From: Anas platyrhynchos
Taxonomy: Eukaryota > Chordata > Aves > Anseriformes > Anatidae
Reading direction: 5' to 3'
DNA: 64,000 nucleotides
Assembly (NCBI RefSeq): GCF_047663525.1
Contig: NC_092592.1
Location: forward strand, 21,442,501-21,506,500
A program made the position numbers and the translations under genes. Position 1 is the stretch's first letter, and each line of letters starts with the position of its first letter. The notes under the pieces were generated by a model. That model was not told where the DNA came from and did no database searches. It worked only from the letters and a program-made list of their open reading frames with translations. Positions 13,219 through 26,900 of the stretch are shown one piece after another.

Positions 13219-13261
13219 TAAAACAAACAAACAAAAAAAACAAACAAACAAAAAAAAACAA
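13219..13261 (+). repeat. (AAAC)n microsatellite
   Basis: AAAC units alternate with short A-runs over about 43 nt, an impure tetranucleotide repeat. Confidence 0.85.
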
Positions 13262-15890
13262 GCACTTAAACCACTCTTTTGCTTCTAGTTTTAGAAGTGA
13301 TAGCACAGATCTGTGAAAAGCAGCCCAAAATGACTACTTCAGCTGCATTTCCCTTTCCACTCTCCCTTTCAAAGCAATTTATTGTATACCCATTCAATAT
13401 GAAAAGAAGTATATGTTTATATAGTTGTGTTAAGAGCTCACAGAAACTGAAACTGTACATCTCTGGTATCTGGGGAGCTCTGTCAGTAGCAGGAATACTT
13501 TCTTCAGCATCCCCATGCCACTGCATAGGACAGCCACCCTTCCCAGTGTTTGTCAGATAAAGGAATATTCAGGCTGGAGTTTAATTCTTCAACTAGCAAA
13601 CCTATTCTCTCCTGCCACTGCTGAAGACAAACAGTACTTTATCCATTATTTTGTCCATGCATCCAGACAACCAAATCATCAGCTTTAGCTTTGTAATGAT
13701 ACTCTAGCGATACAGAAAGGAAATTCAGGCCTTGTGGTCAGATCACAGAACTAGCACCCTTGTTTTTCTGAGTTTTGCCTCTAATTTTTTTGGAGGCTAT
13801 GGACAGATCTCCACAGATACTTTCCCTCTGCCTGCATAGCTGACATACATTCTGTGATGTGCACCACCTTTCAAGATGGCATTAAATTTCTCACAGTTGT
13901 GAGAGGGCCTGTCTAACCTTTTATAAAACCTCTTAGATACCAAAACCCCAAAACATGGACAGCAACTTTCTGCTCACCTGAAGTCCCTCCTGTGTCTGTG
14001 ATGATTTGCCTCATCACCCTGCACTTCCTCTCAAGTCACCTGCCTGTATCCTTATGATATATTTATGTCTCTGTATATATGCAACTGCATATACATGAAG
14101 ACAAGCTGGTAAGCACATAGCTCCTCCATTCCCCTGCATACTGATGTGTTATTGAAGAGTGTTTGAGTGCATGCATTCCTGCCCCAGGCAAGATCCTGGA
14201 GACAAAGCTTCCTTGATGCAATGCACCTACCCTGACTTTCCATGCCCTCTGCACTTGGAGTCCACAGCTTGTGCTAGCTGCAGTGTTCAAATTGGGTTCC
14301 TACCACCTACCAGCTTAGCAGAGATCACAGGCTGGGGGAGGCGGCAGCAGCTGGATTTGAGTGTTGAAGCTGATGCAAGGAAGAGGTTGCTGATAAACCA
14401 CAGGAACACAACAGTGCCCTCATAACTGGAACTGGTGAGGCTGGGCCACTGAGATCTGCATCCGGTCTGGATCTCTTGAGCTGCTGGCTGTAAGCAAGCA
14501 ACCCGTGGTTTTATTTGACACATCAGAGACTTAAATCCAGGGACAAACTGCAGATATATAGTTACAAACAGAGGGAATTCCAACCTAGGAAATAACTGAA
14601 ATAACCATTAAATCATGGCAGCTGTCAGCTGTCCAGAGTGTTAATAAAGATATCATGTGAACTGATAACAGATTTAAAGAAATTCTTACAACAAAAGGCT
14701 CCAGGAAATTAAATCTACTCAGTGTAGCAAAGGAAAGGGGAAGGATGTAGAAGGGAAGAAGTCAGAGAAGGATCTTCAGTCACACAAAGCTACTGCAAGA
14801 AGCTGTCTGTTGCAAGAAGGAAAAACTGAATGCGTGCACACAAGAAACATGTCACGTAACTTTAAGAGCAAGAGGGAATCACCAGTGAGAATAGTGAAAA
14901 AAGGGTGAATCCTGTACTTTGGTAAATCATGAGTTTTCAGTGAAGATAGTTTACTAGTTAAAGCATCCCCTGTTGAATTTGAAAAGAAAAATCCTTCAGG
15001 GAAACACAATGACCTGTGTTATGCTGAGATCAGTCTAAGCAATCATAAATACATCTTCTAGCCATAAAAACCCATGACTCAATTAACCTCCAAACTTACC
15101 AGCCCTGTTTCTGCAGTATTTATGCTTGTTTATAGTACAAATAAGATAAACCAAGCACTTTGAGCTACCATCATAGCATGTGCAATTATTTCCTAAGGTA
15201 CCACTTAACTGCTACTGTGGCTGGAAGGGTCAACTGCTGATTACAAGTTACTGTTCATGAACAGGTCTTTTGGGGACTATTCCATGCTCTGCCCTGTGTG
15301 CAACAGAGCAAAGAATTCTGAGTGCCCAGCCTTGAACATGATGTCTGCCCTCTAGAACCAAACTGTAAGTGTAAGCAGGGATCAGGCACTCCCCTTGGGC
15401 AGAGAAACGTGACAAAGCGATGGCAACCTGAGTGGGCTGGTGACTGGGAGAGGCCTCTCTCATGCAACACAGAAGAAAGCTCTGGAAATTAACTGAAGTC
15501 TCACTCTGCCTAAGGGGGAAAGCTTCCAACAACACTTCCCCATCCCTTTCTCACTAGCATTAATCATGTATTACAGCTGGAGCATAGTCTTCTGTGACCA
15601 AATGCCAAGAGGAAGGGCAGAGACAACTGAGTCTCCCAACTTTCTGCCAGGACATTTGCAGAGGACGTCTCCCAGTCAACTGAGAGTCACCACAATTGGG
15701 AAAGACAGCAAGGAAGCTCAAGCTGAAAAGTCGGGTTAAATTTGTTTGGTTGGGCCAGCAAAAACAGCCATCCAGCCAAGACACATACCATTGACTTTCA
15801 AGTACTGTTAGATACTACTGTTCAACGTGCATCATTCCTTGTCTATCTCACATTGAGTGCATGACCCACACCCATCTGAAGAGTGAGCAC

Positions 15891-15914
15891 TTTTTTTTTT
15901 TTTTTTTTTTTTTT
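15891..15914. repeat. Poly-T run of 24
   Basis: This is an uninterrupted T-run in the intergenic DNA 3' of ALOX5, with no recognisable element attached. Confidence 0.9.
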
Positions 15915-16711
15915 ACACTTATAACCTCCTCCCGTCTTTCCACAACCTCGGCTGCAGTTGAGTCAGGCTGCTAATATCAACCTTCAAAGTTTTACAATCA
16001 ATTCCCCATGCTTCCCATCAGCTGTACTTGTGTCCCCCAGGTCCACAGGCTGGAATGCAAGGGAACAGATACAAGAGAACAGCCATCAGCCTCTCTTCCC
16101 ATATTTTTCCTAGACAGGTGCTTGACCATACAGATCATTATCATATAAAAGCTGAGGCAAGAGGACATTCACTTTACACAGGCAAAGAACATATATAAGG
16201 GCTAGTAAGTTGGATATATTGCATCAGTTTGTTGTGAAATTCAGGGGTGTGTTTTTTTTGTTGTTGTTGTTGGTTGTGTGTTTTTTTTTGGCTCACATGT
16301 TATGTTCTCTGATCCCCAGGTACTATTTCAACGTCACTAAGCAATCGCATGCCTTGGTGTCTGCAGTCATCACTTCTTACGTGTTGTGGTAAAAAGAATA
16401 TGTACTTCCTCAAGAAAAGGAAGTGGTCTCACTTTCCACATTTTTGCTGTAACTCTTCAGCTGGTGGGAGAAAAAGGGAATCAGACTACTGTACAGAGTC
16501 TAAAATCAGCTGTGAAACAGAAAGGAAATTCACTTCAGTAATACCCTTTTCTGAAACTCACATGAAAGACAGAAATAACTGCATTTCTTGAAGTGCTGAA
16601 GCTTCATTTTGCTACACAGTACATTGTGCATATTCCTGAAAGATTTTCAAAACATACAGCATTAGAAATTGAGCTAAGAAGTAAAAGCTAGATTTTCTTG
16701 TTCAGTTTTGT

Positions 16712-16742
16712 TTTATTAGCATATGAAGCTTTCTTATTTATT
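16712..16742 (-). terminator. ALOX5: Candidate ALOX5 polyadenylation region, two AATAAA signals
   Basis: Two TTTATT hexamers at 16737-16742 and 16712-16717 read AATAAA on the minus strand, about 1.08 kb past the ALOX5 stop codon. An ATTAAA at about 17296-17291 is a weaker, nearer alternative. Which is used cannot be decided from sequence. Confidence 0.4.
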
Positions 16743-17818
16743 GAAAAAACACACTGCAGGTTTACAACACCACTACAATGAATAATTTCTTTGAAAAATA
16801 TATGAAATAAAAAAATGACTTTCTCAGGTGAAATAGATGATGATTACTTGGACAAATCCAAGGATTCCTCTTACAAACTGTCACTTAAACCTTCTCCATA
16901 TTTTGTATACATGTAGCCTTTTTTTTCCCCACAAAACAAAAGGAACTATCCACAAAACCCAGCTGCCTCAGCAACAAAACAGAAATTGAGCATAAGCACT
17001 GTTAAGTCTTTACTTGTTACTGTGCTAAGCAAAATATTTGTCCATATGTATCAATGACAGTAAACTCTGCTGGCAGAGGCTGAAACAAACCTTGCTAGTT
17101 TTATGTAGAAAATACATACGTCCATACAGGTAAAAAGTTTTCATCTCCTATGAATCAGGTTTTATAATTTCACATGAACTCAGTAAGGAAGTGATAAAAA
17201 ACCCCTCAGATATGTTATCAAAATGTCCTGCTTCTACCTTCATCTTGATGGAAGCATTCAAAGTTGTAGTGAAAATATTTAACATTTGCCTTTTAATCGG
17301 ATTAAACTTTGAAGTTTATGATATTATGTAACCAGCGTCATCTATTGAAAATAGGATGGATTTTTAAAACATGACTTGCTTATTGCTCCTGATACTATTT
17401 TCATTGAGTAAGATGAGTGACATGAGGAATATGAAGACACTCATCTTCATTCAGTTTTTACTGTTACTGTTCAATTCTCACATGTAACGTGGTGGTGCTC
17501 AGCTTGAAACCAACAATTTCTGTGATTTCATTGTTTTGACTGGAAAATGGAAAACTAACAGAAACATGTTTCTAAAGAGTACAACAATCCTGGAAAAATA
17601 AGCTTGTAATAAATTTGACCTAAGGAGCTGCCAACTCGCTTTTCAGTAAGGTCAGTCATAATTGTTTTGAAACCCAAAATAGACTATGGATCAGCTCCGA
17701 TGGAGAGGGTATCTTTGTTATATTATCCATTTCTAAAAGGTCACTGTGAGAAAGAAGCATATGTAACAGGAGAGCATACATTAGCTTTACACTCCTCTGA
17801 GCTCTCCTGGGTATCTGC
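16713..17818 (-). other. ALOX5: Presumed ALOX5 3' UTR
   Basis: This is AT-rich sequence between the TGA at 17819 and the double AATAAA near 16.7 kb, with no splice acceptor or open frame of note. It is assigned by position only. Its length of about 1.1 kb is longer than the human 3' UTR and depends on which polyadenylation signal is used. Confidence 0.45.
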
Positions 17819-17998
17819 TCAAACAGCAACACTGTTGGGAATGCGGTCTGGGGAAAGGTAATAGTAAGGGAGCTTTTTGCTCTTGTTGCGCTCGGTGATG
17901 GTGCTGACAATCTCATCCAGATTCTTGCGGAATTTTGCCATGGCCTCTTTCACCGGCTTCTCCACAAAGTGTTCATCTGGGTACATGCCTAGAAACAG
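17819..17998 (-). CDS. ALOX5: ALOX5 coding exon 14 with stop codon
   Basis: It encodes residues 616-674, [10 protein letters not shown] to NSVAV, then TGA at 17821-17819. The ERK site is kept as LSPDR (Ser664). The lysine cluster is KSKK (654-657) instead of human KKKQ. The final residue, whose carboxylate binds iron, is Val rather than Ile. The acceptor is TTCCAATTAG. Confidence 0.98.
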   Translation of the reverse strand: MFLGMYPDEHFVEKPVKEAMAKFRKNLDEIVSTITERNKSKKLPYYYLSPDRIPNSVAV

Positions 17999-20900
17999 CT
18001 AATTGGAAAACACCAAGAAATCATGCTTTGAGATTTAAAACAAAACAAAAAAGCAAAATACTGTTCTGTCTTAATGTTACCTCACCCAGTAGAACACACA
18101 CCCCGAGCTTCAGGAACGCTACTGTTAGGTACAATCACTATTAACCTAGCCTACAGTAGCACTGACAGTGAAAGGTGCTGTCCTGTTCTCCCTCCCACCC
18201 TGGTTGCTGCTTCTCATCCTTGCATGTCTCTGTCTACAATGCTGGTACAGGTGATTATTTGGAACCATCTCCACCTGCAAGGAACTGATCCACTCAAAAA
18301 ATCAGCCCTTTTTTTTTTTTAAGGTTAGTGGTCAGCCAGACCAGATTCCCAAGCCAGATCCCTGCAGAGCCACTCAAACAGTTGTGCTGCTAAAGGAAGG
18401 AGCAGCATGGGAGAAGAATGAACAGCCAGGGATGAGAAAAGATGACGACTGCTTCTTTGACAGTGAAAGTTACTTCTGACTTAAAATTGTCCTTTGAAGT
18501 TCAGCTGTACAGTTGCTTTGGTCAGTTTGGATTCTAAGGGTGAGCTGATAGGTAACTATTTCCCATAAGACTACCCATACTACTAGCTTCTCAGCTGAGA
18601 TCTGCTTTATCCTTAGAGAGAAACTTCAAATCAAGTACCCTCTCATCTGTATCTTCCATTTAAAGACTTCAAAACATGACATCCAGATACAGCCCTTGGG
18701 TGAGACAACCTACAATCATTTTACATGAGGGAAATGTCTATAGACCATGCCTACAAAGCTTCCTACAGTTTTGTTTTTTTTTTTTTTTTCAGTCCACATT
18801 AGCCAGGCACAAGCCACAGCTCTACTGCACATGGCACTGGGGCAGATTTTCCAAATGGACAGGACACGAAAGGACAAAGAGTGCCAACAGCTTCTCTACC
18901 AGCTCTACTGGGGCAAGGATTGAAGAAAACTCTTGTGCCCCAGCAAATCTCTTCCTCCCACACCAGCATCCTTACTCGGTAACCCCACGCCTGAGTTCAG
19001 AAACTTTCATTTTGGCTGAAACACAGCTTCAGAATAAAAATGACTTCTTGCTCAGAGCTGGCTTGTATCTGTCAGAACAAGGGCAAACCCACACATCTCC
19101 TCATGCTGAATTCAAACACAGAGCCAGGAGCAGCATTACAGTCTCATGCAGACAGGGGGTCTTGCCATGGTCCCTGGGGTCTCACCTACATCCACCAGGA
19201 GAAGGGAAGTTGACTTACTTCATTGTCCTGGAATTGGCTCAAGGCCCAGACAGCTCCAAGATGCCAACAAGAACGTCCCCTGTCTGGCAGGCTCTCCACT
19301 ATCTGCTCGATGGTGACTGTTCCCTTTTGTGTCGGAGGAGGGCAGCGCATTGTTGGTGGGGCGTTGGGAATCCAGGAACACCAGTCATACTGCACAAGGC
19401 AAGAAAGCACATTGGAAAGCTATAGTGGCTGGTTGCCATTTAGGAACATTGCACAGAAAATTTTAAGTCTTGGCCCTGGGGATTTTGTTTCTGTAATATG
19501 AGCCCCTCAAGAAAGAGAAGATACTCAGTACTGTGGTAAAACAAGCCTGCAGTTTTTGTTGTGTTTTGAGGAGATTTTTTTTTCCCCCAGTCATAATGCA
19601 TCTTCTTAGATCCCCAGATTTGCTGATAATCTTTGTTACTGGGGTTGTGATTCCAGTACCACATCTCTGAGCTTACATGCGCACTTCCTGCTGGGGCACT
19701 GTCAAACCAGGGCTCTGGTTTCCTGACAGGCACCCACTCAGAGGGAGACATGGCCACAAGCCAGCGTTTCCTTGCCAGGCTACTGGGGAAAGGTGGTTGG
19801 AGAAGCAGCTGATGGTGAATATGGCATATGGATATGCTGAGCACCAGACTGGGAACTCAGTCTCACTCCTGGGCTGCTCCAATGTTGTGGAATGGTGGTG
19901 CTTCATTTTATTTTGCCTGAGATATGACCCTGAGTTTTGCTGTCATCTGAGATGCTGCAGTTATCTTTACCCCTTCTTTTCCAAGTAGTTTTTCATTATT
20001 TTCATACATATTCCCTGCCATGCCTGATGCTAAGTCCCATTTCAGCTGGGTGCCATGCTTACACTGTTCTCAGTCTGTTTCCACACTGCACAGCCATCTC
20101 CTCAGACCTCTCTCCCTGCCATTTTTTTCCTATGGCTGAAGACCCTTTTGCTGACAAGCTGAATAACCTCTGCATGCCAAACTCCCTCTCTCAGTCTCTG
20201 AAGAGAGGATTGCATGTAACGGTGGATTTGAAGCAAACAGTTGCAGAGATCCCCAGTCACTGTTGTGGCACAGGAACAGCGTGGGTTCATTTAACACCTG
20301 GCTCTAGACCTGCTCTGGGGGCTTCTGAGCTGTAGGGGAGGACAGGAGGGTCAGCATGGGAGAGTGATGTAGGGTATGTTTGGGAAAAGGGTCTTCTTGC
20401 ATATCTGTGAGGTTATCTGTGCCTGAAGCCAGAATATGTACCAAAGAAAGCTCTGTGCAAAAGAGATTGACAAAGAGATTTGCTTCTGGCTGTGAAGTCT
20501 GTTTTCCAAAATGCTTTGATGCTAGGAGAAACAGCATTTGAAAAGCAGACTGCCACTATAATTTCAGGGTGGATGTGTGTCAGTGAAGGGATAACACAGA
20601 CTATCAGCATATGACACGTTAAACATCACAGAGAAATTGCCAGTTGGATCACAAACACGAGAAATGAGCAGCAATGCCCTATCTGTGCACTGGGAATATT
20701 AAGCATGTAGCTGCTTTTAAAAACCTGACCATAAACAATCAAAAAAAGCCAAGATCCTCAGGGATATAAGGATATACTACTTACAACAGCTACTCATGGT
20801 AGTCACCCATGCATGCCCTCATGGAAAATGCAAAGCAAAGCCACTTAGTGTAACTCTTTGCATTTTGTTGCATCTTGAGCCACAGACTACCAGCACACAT

Positions 20901-23900
20901 CCAGGCAGGTATGGGGCTGTGATAGCCAGATTATGCAGCTGAACCCTTCAGCGTTTCTGAAATGGGTCTTAGCAACCTATTTAAATGCTTTAAAAACAAA
21001 CAAACAAACAACAACAACAAAAAACCTGTTCCCCATAATAAAAGTTAAATATAAAATAATATAGTAGTTATAGCCCCCAGACTTGAGCTTTGGTACCTAC
21101 GTAAGATTCAGAATGTCTTTCTCAGAATAATTACAAAAGCCTCCAAAACAATTGTTTCCTTCATTGGTCCTTGCACAACCTTCACAGGGATATGCAGTTG
21201 CCCTGCAGTTATTTTGGCCAGGAAGAACTATGTAAAGCTGTTCATCTACTAACAAGCACTTCTCAGACCTTGCCCCAGTAGATGCATCTCCCAGACCAGA
21301 AAGAAGAACAGTCTTCCCAGAAATTCCTACCTGTCCAAAATTCACAGCTGCATGCTGGGCTGATGTGGTGAATATTATCACTGTGAGATATTCTGCTAGC
21401 TTCTCGCGTGTCTTGATCATCTTAGGAAACCCTGAATGACAGAGAAGAAGTAACTGAAGTAACCCAGCCATGAAACACTCCAGTTACACAGTAGCACTCA
21501 GCGAGTCAAGACATGAGTTAGAGGACCAGCAACTGTCACTGAAAAGCAGGGCATTCTCTTTCTGACTCTGCTATGGTTCTGCAATGTGTTCTATCAGGAG
21601 TTGTTCAACATGTCTGCATCCTGGCTGTGCAGCCATAAAAACAGAGTGATCCTACCTTACCCCATTCAGGTTTGTGAGGCATCGCTACTGCTTGCAAAGC
21701 GTGGGGCATTCCTTAAGGGAAAGGCGCAATTATACCTTTAGAATATATGGTATTCCCTGTCCTCTCACCCTACCTACCCTGCAGCAAGGAACCCAGAGAG
21801 TCCACAGGGCAGGGGCCTCAGGTGCTCCCTTTTTCTTCCATCTGCAATGCAAGCAGGGAAAGTTCACGCCAAGGAGCAACTCTGTGCGTGCTTGTGTTTG
21901 TAAAGGTCCGAGGCTCAGCAACCAAGCGTTCTGTAAGAAGGAGTGCAGGGAGAGCTTATTTGCTGAAAAGGGAAGTGAGGAAATGAGAACTTCTGAAACA
22001 GAAACAGCAGAATGAGGAACAGAAATAATTGCATCAAGGTGTCTTTGAGAGAAGAATAATGAAACAGCTATACAAAAAGGAAGAAAGGAATAGTCGGGTA
22101 CAAAGGAAATATTTTGTCATCAAAGCACACTCAAGCCTGCGTCTCTCCTATCCTCATTACATCATGGTCCTGTGTTCTTCCCCCTGTCGCTGTCCCAGCC
22201 CAGCATGACCACAGGCCCCAGGATACCTAGAGAGCTGACAGCATCCTGGGGTGAGCTGCCTCTGCCCAGCCTGCCTGTGCCTGCTGCTGCCACATCTCCA
22301 CCATGAACCAGATGCAGATGTGAACTCAACCTGACAGGGGCAAGAGGACATGATAACTCTGGCCAGCCACCAAACCCAAAGAGGAGAGGATATACCATTG
22401 CTTCTTGCACCCTCCTATCCTCAGCACACTGTGCTCATCTTTCAAAGGGGCTCAGCGTGCTCCCAGTCAGAGCAGTGCTCCCTGGGCACAAGTGGAGACT
22501 GGAAAGGGAGTCTAGGGTGCAACAGCACCCCCCATTTATGCCCATCCTGTTCTTTACAAACCCAGACAGGTCACCCTGCTCTCTCTGACCCAATCCTTTG
22601 GGTGGCAGCAGTGCAGCCAAGTGATACTGCAGGCCTGGAAATTTTCCTACCTATAGTGGCAGTCCTGCTGCCAGTGGTACTTGTACTGTCCCACTCCAGC
22701 TGTAGCCCTGGACAGGCTTGCTACTTGTCCCCTGTCCAGATGCTAAGGTCAAGCATAAAGTTCCTACTAGCAGGCTATTTAAGCCCTAAGAGACAGCTGG
22801 AGAAGTTAAAATGATAATAACGAGGTATCATTCAAGCCTGTACTTGTCCAGGCATGTAGGCTCCAGGAGGTTGTTAAAATGAATGGGAACATCAGAGTTT
22901 TGCCTGGAGTTCTCACATATAAATATATGTGCATGTAATGCCAAAGCAATCTGACACAGATCACCAGCCAAAAGGTGTTTCCAGATTTAAGTCAGTCAGG
23001 ACAGTATGAAGAATCCCCACCCACATGCATTAGCTCCTGAAAATCCTCTTGGACAAAATATGTGGGTGGAAGAAAATAACACGTTGAAGAAAAGGCTGGA
23101 GAGTATTAACTTATGTGGAAGAACAGGGCCATATTAGAGGTGAGAGCTCCTACAGTCAAGTAATGGTTTGCAAGAAATGAGAGGCAGCAAGAGGAGACAG
23201 CAAAAGAAAACACCTCTAACGAATTATGAGAATTATTCCCTTCTCTTGAAGGGAAAAGAATAGCTTGGCCACAACTAGTAAGCTAAACAAATGCGAAGTG
23301 CAGCATGACAGTTCTGGGGAGGTTCTTACTTGTTATTTGATGCAAGCTTTGTAGGGCAGGATTCAAGGGGGTATCACTGCTCCTCGGGATTTCTATCACA
23401 ATCTGTCTGGTGGTGCCAACAACACATAAAGACAGCCCCTCCCCTGACAAGCTTACAGCCTCAACAGAGAAGATCAAAGATCCAATCCCCCATGTAAAGA
23501 GAGATTACATGTGTTGCCCAAGCTTATGGTGAGAATCTGTGGAAGAGGAATGAGTAGTTTCCTGAGGGAGGGAAGGAGGACCTGATCCAGGGTCTCTCCC
23601 ATAAAACTGCGAGTCTTTGGGCCAAAGGAGAGGCTCTCCAACAGTTCAAGATGTGCTGTGCAAACAGCCTTGCTGTCACTAGTGACCTGACAAGCTGCAG
23701 ACCTGGCCAGGTACATTACCTGCAGCCTTCACGCCCCTCATCCCGTACATGTAAATGTCCTTGACGAAGGCTTGGAGTTCCACATCTTCACACACCACCT
23801 CGTCGGTCTCGTAGTAGATGTGAATCACATCCTCTGCAAAACTGCGGATAGAGGAACAAATGAACAAGACGAAACGAAAAGCGGAAAGAAAGCCTGCCAC

Positions 23901-26900
23901 TCCCGAAGGCCTTCTGCTGAGCTTGCAGAGAGGATGGACACTGCATGAAGAATAAGGGAGGGAAGAGCAGGACTCAACATGCTCCCAAAAGCAGTGGGAG
24001 TGCAGTCATTTCTAATTGCAGCATCATTCCTGCTCCACCAAAAAGGCTCTAGACCATACTCTATACCCTGACCAGTTCCAGTGCTTCCCTGTGCTCCTTA
24101 CTCTCTTACTTGAGCTTTGCTCCTGCCCAGACCTCTTCCTCATGTCCATGTCCTTCACTTAGCACAGACTTCTGTGCATTCTATATGTGGCTCTTGCACT
24201 GCAAGCAAGGGTTCCCAAGCTGTGATATGGGGGACACTCCAAAGCTGCTCCTGAATATCGTTCAGACAGCCCATCTCCTCCTACCACATGTACTTTTCAC
24301 AAAACTCAGGTGGTATGCTCTAAAGTGGAGGTGGCCCAGGATATTACTGCTAGGGACAAAACAGGGGCTAGAGCTTCTTCCCATGCCCACAGCACACAGC
24401 AGACATCTCCTTGCTGTTCAGTCCCTCTTCTCACAATCCCTCCTTCTATACAGCCTGCCCATGCTAACTCCCCTCTGGGAGAAAAGCTCTGAAAACACTA
24501 AGATAACAGAAACGGTTCTGGAAGCAGTGAAAACAGAAAAGCCTGATTTCCTGCAGATGTGCATCTCATGATTAAATGTGCTGTGCTGAGAAATTCTGTT
24601 AGCTCTGCAGGTACCTATAATCTCTTTCTAAATATTTTGACAACAACTCCTAGGGTGAAACATTTGACTGCAGAAGCTTACTGATGAGATTAAGAACTGT
24701 TATCCAATCCAGACTTCTCTTCTAATAAGCTATCAATTTGTAGTTATTTGGAGACCTTCACAAACCTGTATGTGGTTTCTGTTAGCCAACCAAATCAAAA
24801 ATTGTTGTGGAGGCAGACAGACAAATAACTGCACAAACAGAAAGGATTTTAGTAATTTTTGCTTCCATCGGAAACCAAATAAAAAGAAAAATCCTGCAAC
24901 ATGCAGAGATAAAGCTGCCCTGCCTGACCTGTGCCTCCGTCACCTGGCATCTGTGCCAAATGCATACAGAAGGTAATCCTTGTCTTATGCAGCAGCAACA
25001 CTTTAGCCCCCCTTCCATGCAAACACAAATTGGATATGAAGTGTAGATAAGGTCTTTGGGAAGCAATATTTTTTGCCAAGATCTGCAGTTAGATCAGAAA
25101 AAAAAAAAGCTGACTATCAGAGATTTAAAAATTTGCTGTGTTACCCTCAGTGTTTCTAGAGGGACAGACTTAGCACTTTTCTTAAGGCTAAACCACCTAC
25201 CTCCTATGAAGCGATGGTGGAGACAGAAGTTATTTCATCAAAAGAGTGGAGACTGACACCCCTTCAGAGTGTCTTCAGGGGCATCACACACCCTAAAGGG
25301 CACTGCTCACACAGATTTGTGGTGACCAGATGCATGACTGTGGACTCAGGGGTCTGGACATCATGTGCTCTAAAGAGCATTACTCACACCATTTATAAAC
25401 CAAATACTTAATGAAGAATCTCTCAATCACATCTGAGGCAGAGTAATACCTTCCTCCAGCTAAATTAACACATACAAGCAATCAAACTAAATTGAGTTAA
25501 GCACTGTTTGGTATTTGAAAAGGCATCATATCTCAGTTAGCACTAGAAAACACAGGAAAGAGAAGAGTGGCAGGAACAAACACACACAGGCAGGGAAACT
25601 CCATCATGAAAACAACCACAGAAAAGTTATAATTTCCTTTTCCCTCAAATGGGCACTTAACAATTGCAGGAAATATCGCAAGATAACACCTTGCCAAGAC
25701 ACAGAAAAAGCGTATGAGGCAAAGATATAACCAACACTCTACTTCATGTACACAAATGATCTGATTTTTACTGAACATGCTTTTCAAAGGCCACAGGATC
25801 AGAGACAGCTGTATACTTAGCAAGCAACATACATGGTGTAAAACCACATTGCTTGTTAAATGAAATGCCATTGGAGAATAACTTTTTTTAAAAAAGCAGT
25901 CCATTCTGATTTACGATTTCAGTTCCAAAAAGGAGCTATGTTTGCATGGCAGCCTTGCAGGACCTCTCCAGATTCAGAATTGCTGCCCTTCCTGGCAAAA
26001 CCTGGGTCTTGCAATTTTAAGGCATTTTAAGAAAGTTGTTCAAATTGGTTAATGGATAGTTTACTGGATTTCAAAACACAGCTCTCTCACGCAAGCCACA
26101 CTTGTACTTCTGCTTCCACAAGAACCCTGATAAGCTCATATGCGTAGCTCAGACAGACCACTGGGTTTTCTCCTGGCTCATGCATAGCTAAAAAAATACT
26201 AGTTAAATTCCCTTTGCAAGGCAAAGCTCCAATTCACTAACCCTGTTAAATCCTATAGAATTCCTATTTCAGGGCTTCTGAAATACAGAACGCAAGAAAA
26301 CAGGGCTGAAAAGAGCAGTCTTTCAAGAGTGTGTGCTTCATTATATATTTTTTCTTCAGATGAGATGCAAGCTACAAATATGGCTGTCAGACTCCAGCAC
26401 AGTACAAGCTCAAAACTAGGCGGAAGACTTTGCAGGTAAGGGACTGTTTATCAGTTGCTCAGCTGTCCCTTACAAAAGTAAACCTGAGAGAAGCAGCAAA
26501 CACTGAATAGGAAACCCAGCAGGAGCTGTGAACTAATAAGTGTTTTTCGAGATGGGTTCACAACGCCCCATGTGATGTCATTTATTCCCTGCCCTGGGGC
26601 AGGATCATCTTTACCTACACCATTCCTCCAAGTTCTTTATTTAAAATGGTATTGGAAGCCCCCACATTTGAGGACCTCACAGGCTCTTCAGATGAGCTCT
26701 TCCAGTGCTCCTCTCTATCAAATAGTTATTTGTCCGAAGTCTAGCAAACATCATCTTTGTTGTAATTTTAGCCTTTAATTTCTTTTCCACTACAGACAAA
26801 GGGAAGAATTCTTTCTAGAAACATTTAACCCTTCTGAATAGCCCTCCCTCAATCTTCTCTCCTCTAGGCGTAAACAATGCTAACTCTGAATTTCTCATTT

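Larger units (their letters stand above)
8700..16690. other. Gene-poor region downstream of ALOX5
   Basis: No gene is recognised. Open stretches on both strands around 9.2-10.1 kb look mildly protein-like, and there are isolated splice-site pairs at 10359-10390 (minus) and 10741-10782 (plus). They do not chain into a reading frame that I can defend. The rest is AT-rich unique sequence with poly-A/T runs. Confidence 0.5.
17999..23719. other. ALOX5 introns 13, 12 and 11 (non-exonic parts)
   Basis: Intron 13 is 17999-19218, intron 12 is 19390-21330 and intron 11 is 21432-23719. They contain a T-run at 18773-18790 and an (AAAC)n(AAC)n repeat at 20994-21025. No second gene is supported inside them. 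Confidence 0.8.

Noticed and set aside
18676-19425. 249-codon open frame on the + strand antisense to ALOX5 exon 13
   Set aside because: It is the longest open frame of the window, but it spans intron and antisense exon, contains a phenylalanine run from a T-tract, and has no domain or splice logic.
22350-22814. 154-codon plus-strand frame in ALOX5 intron 11
   Set aside because: Intronic, GC-richer patch; no homology or splice context.
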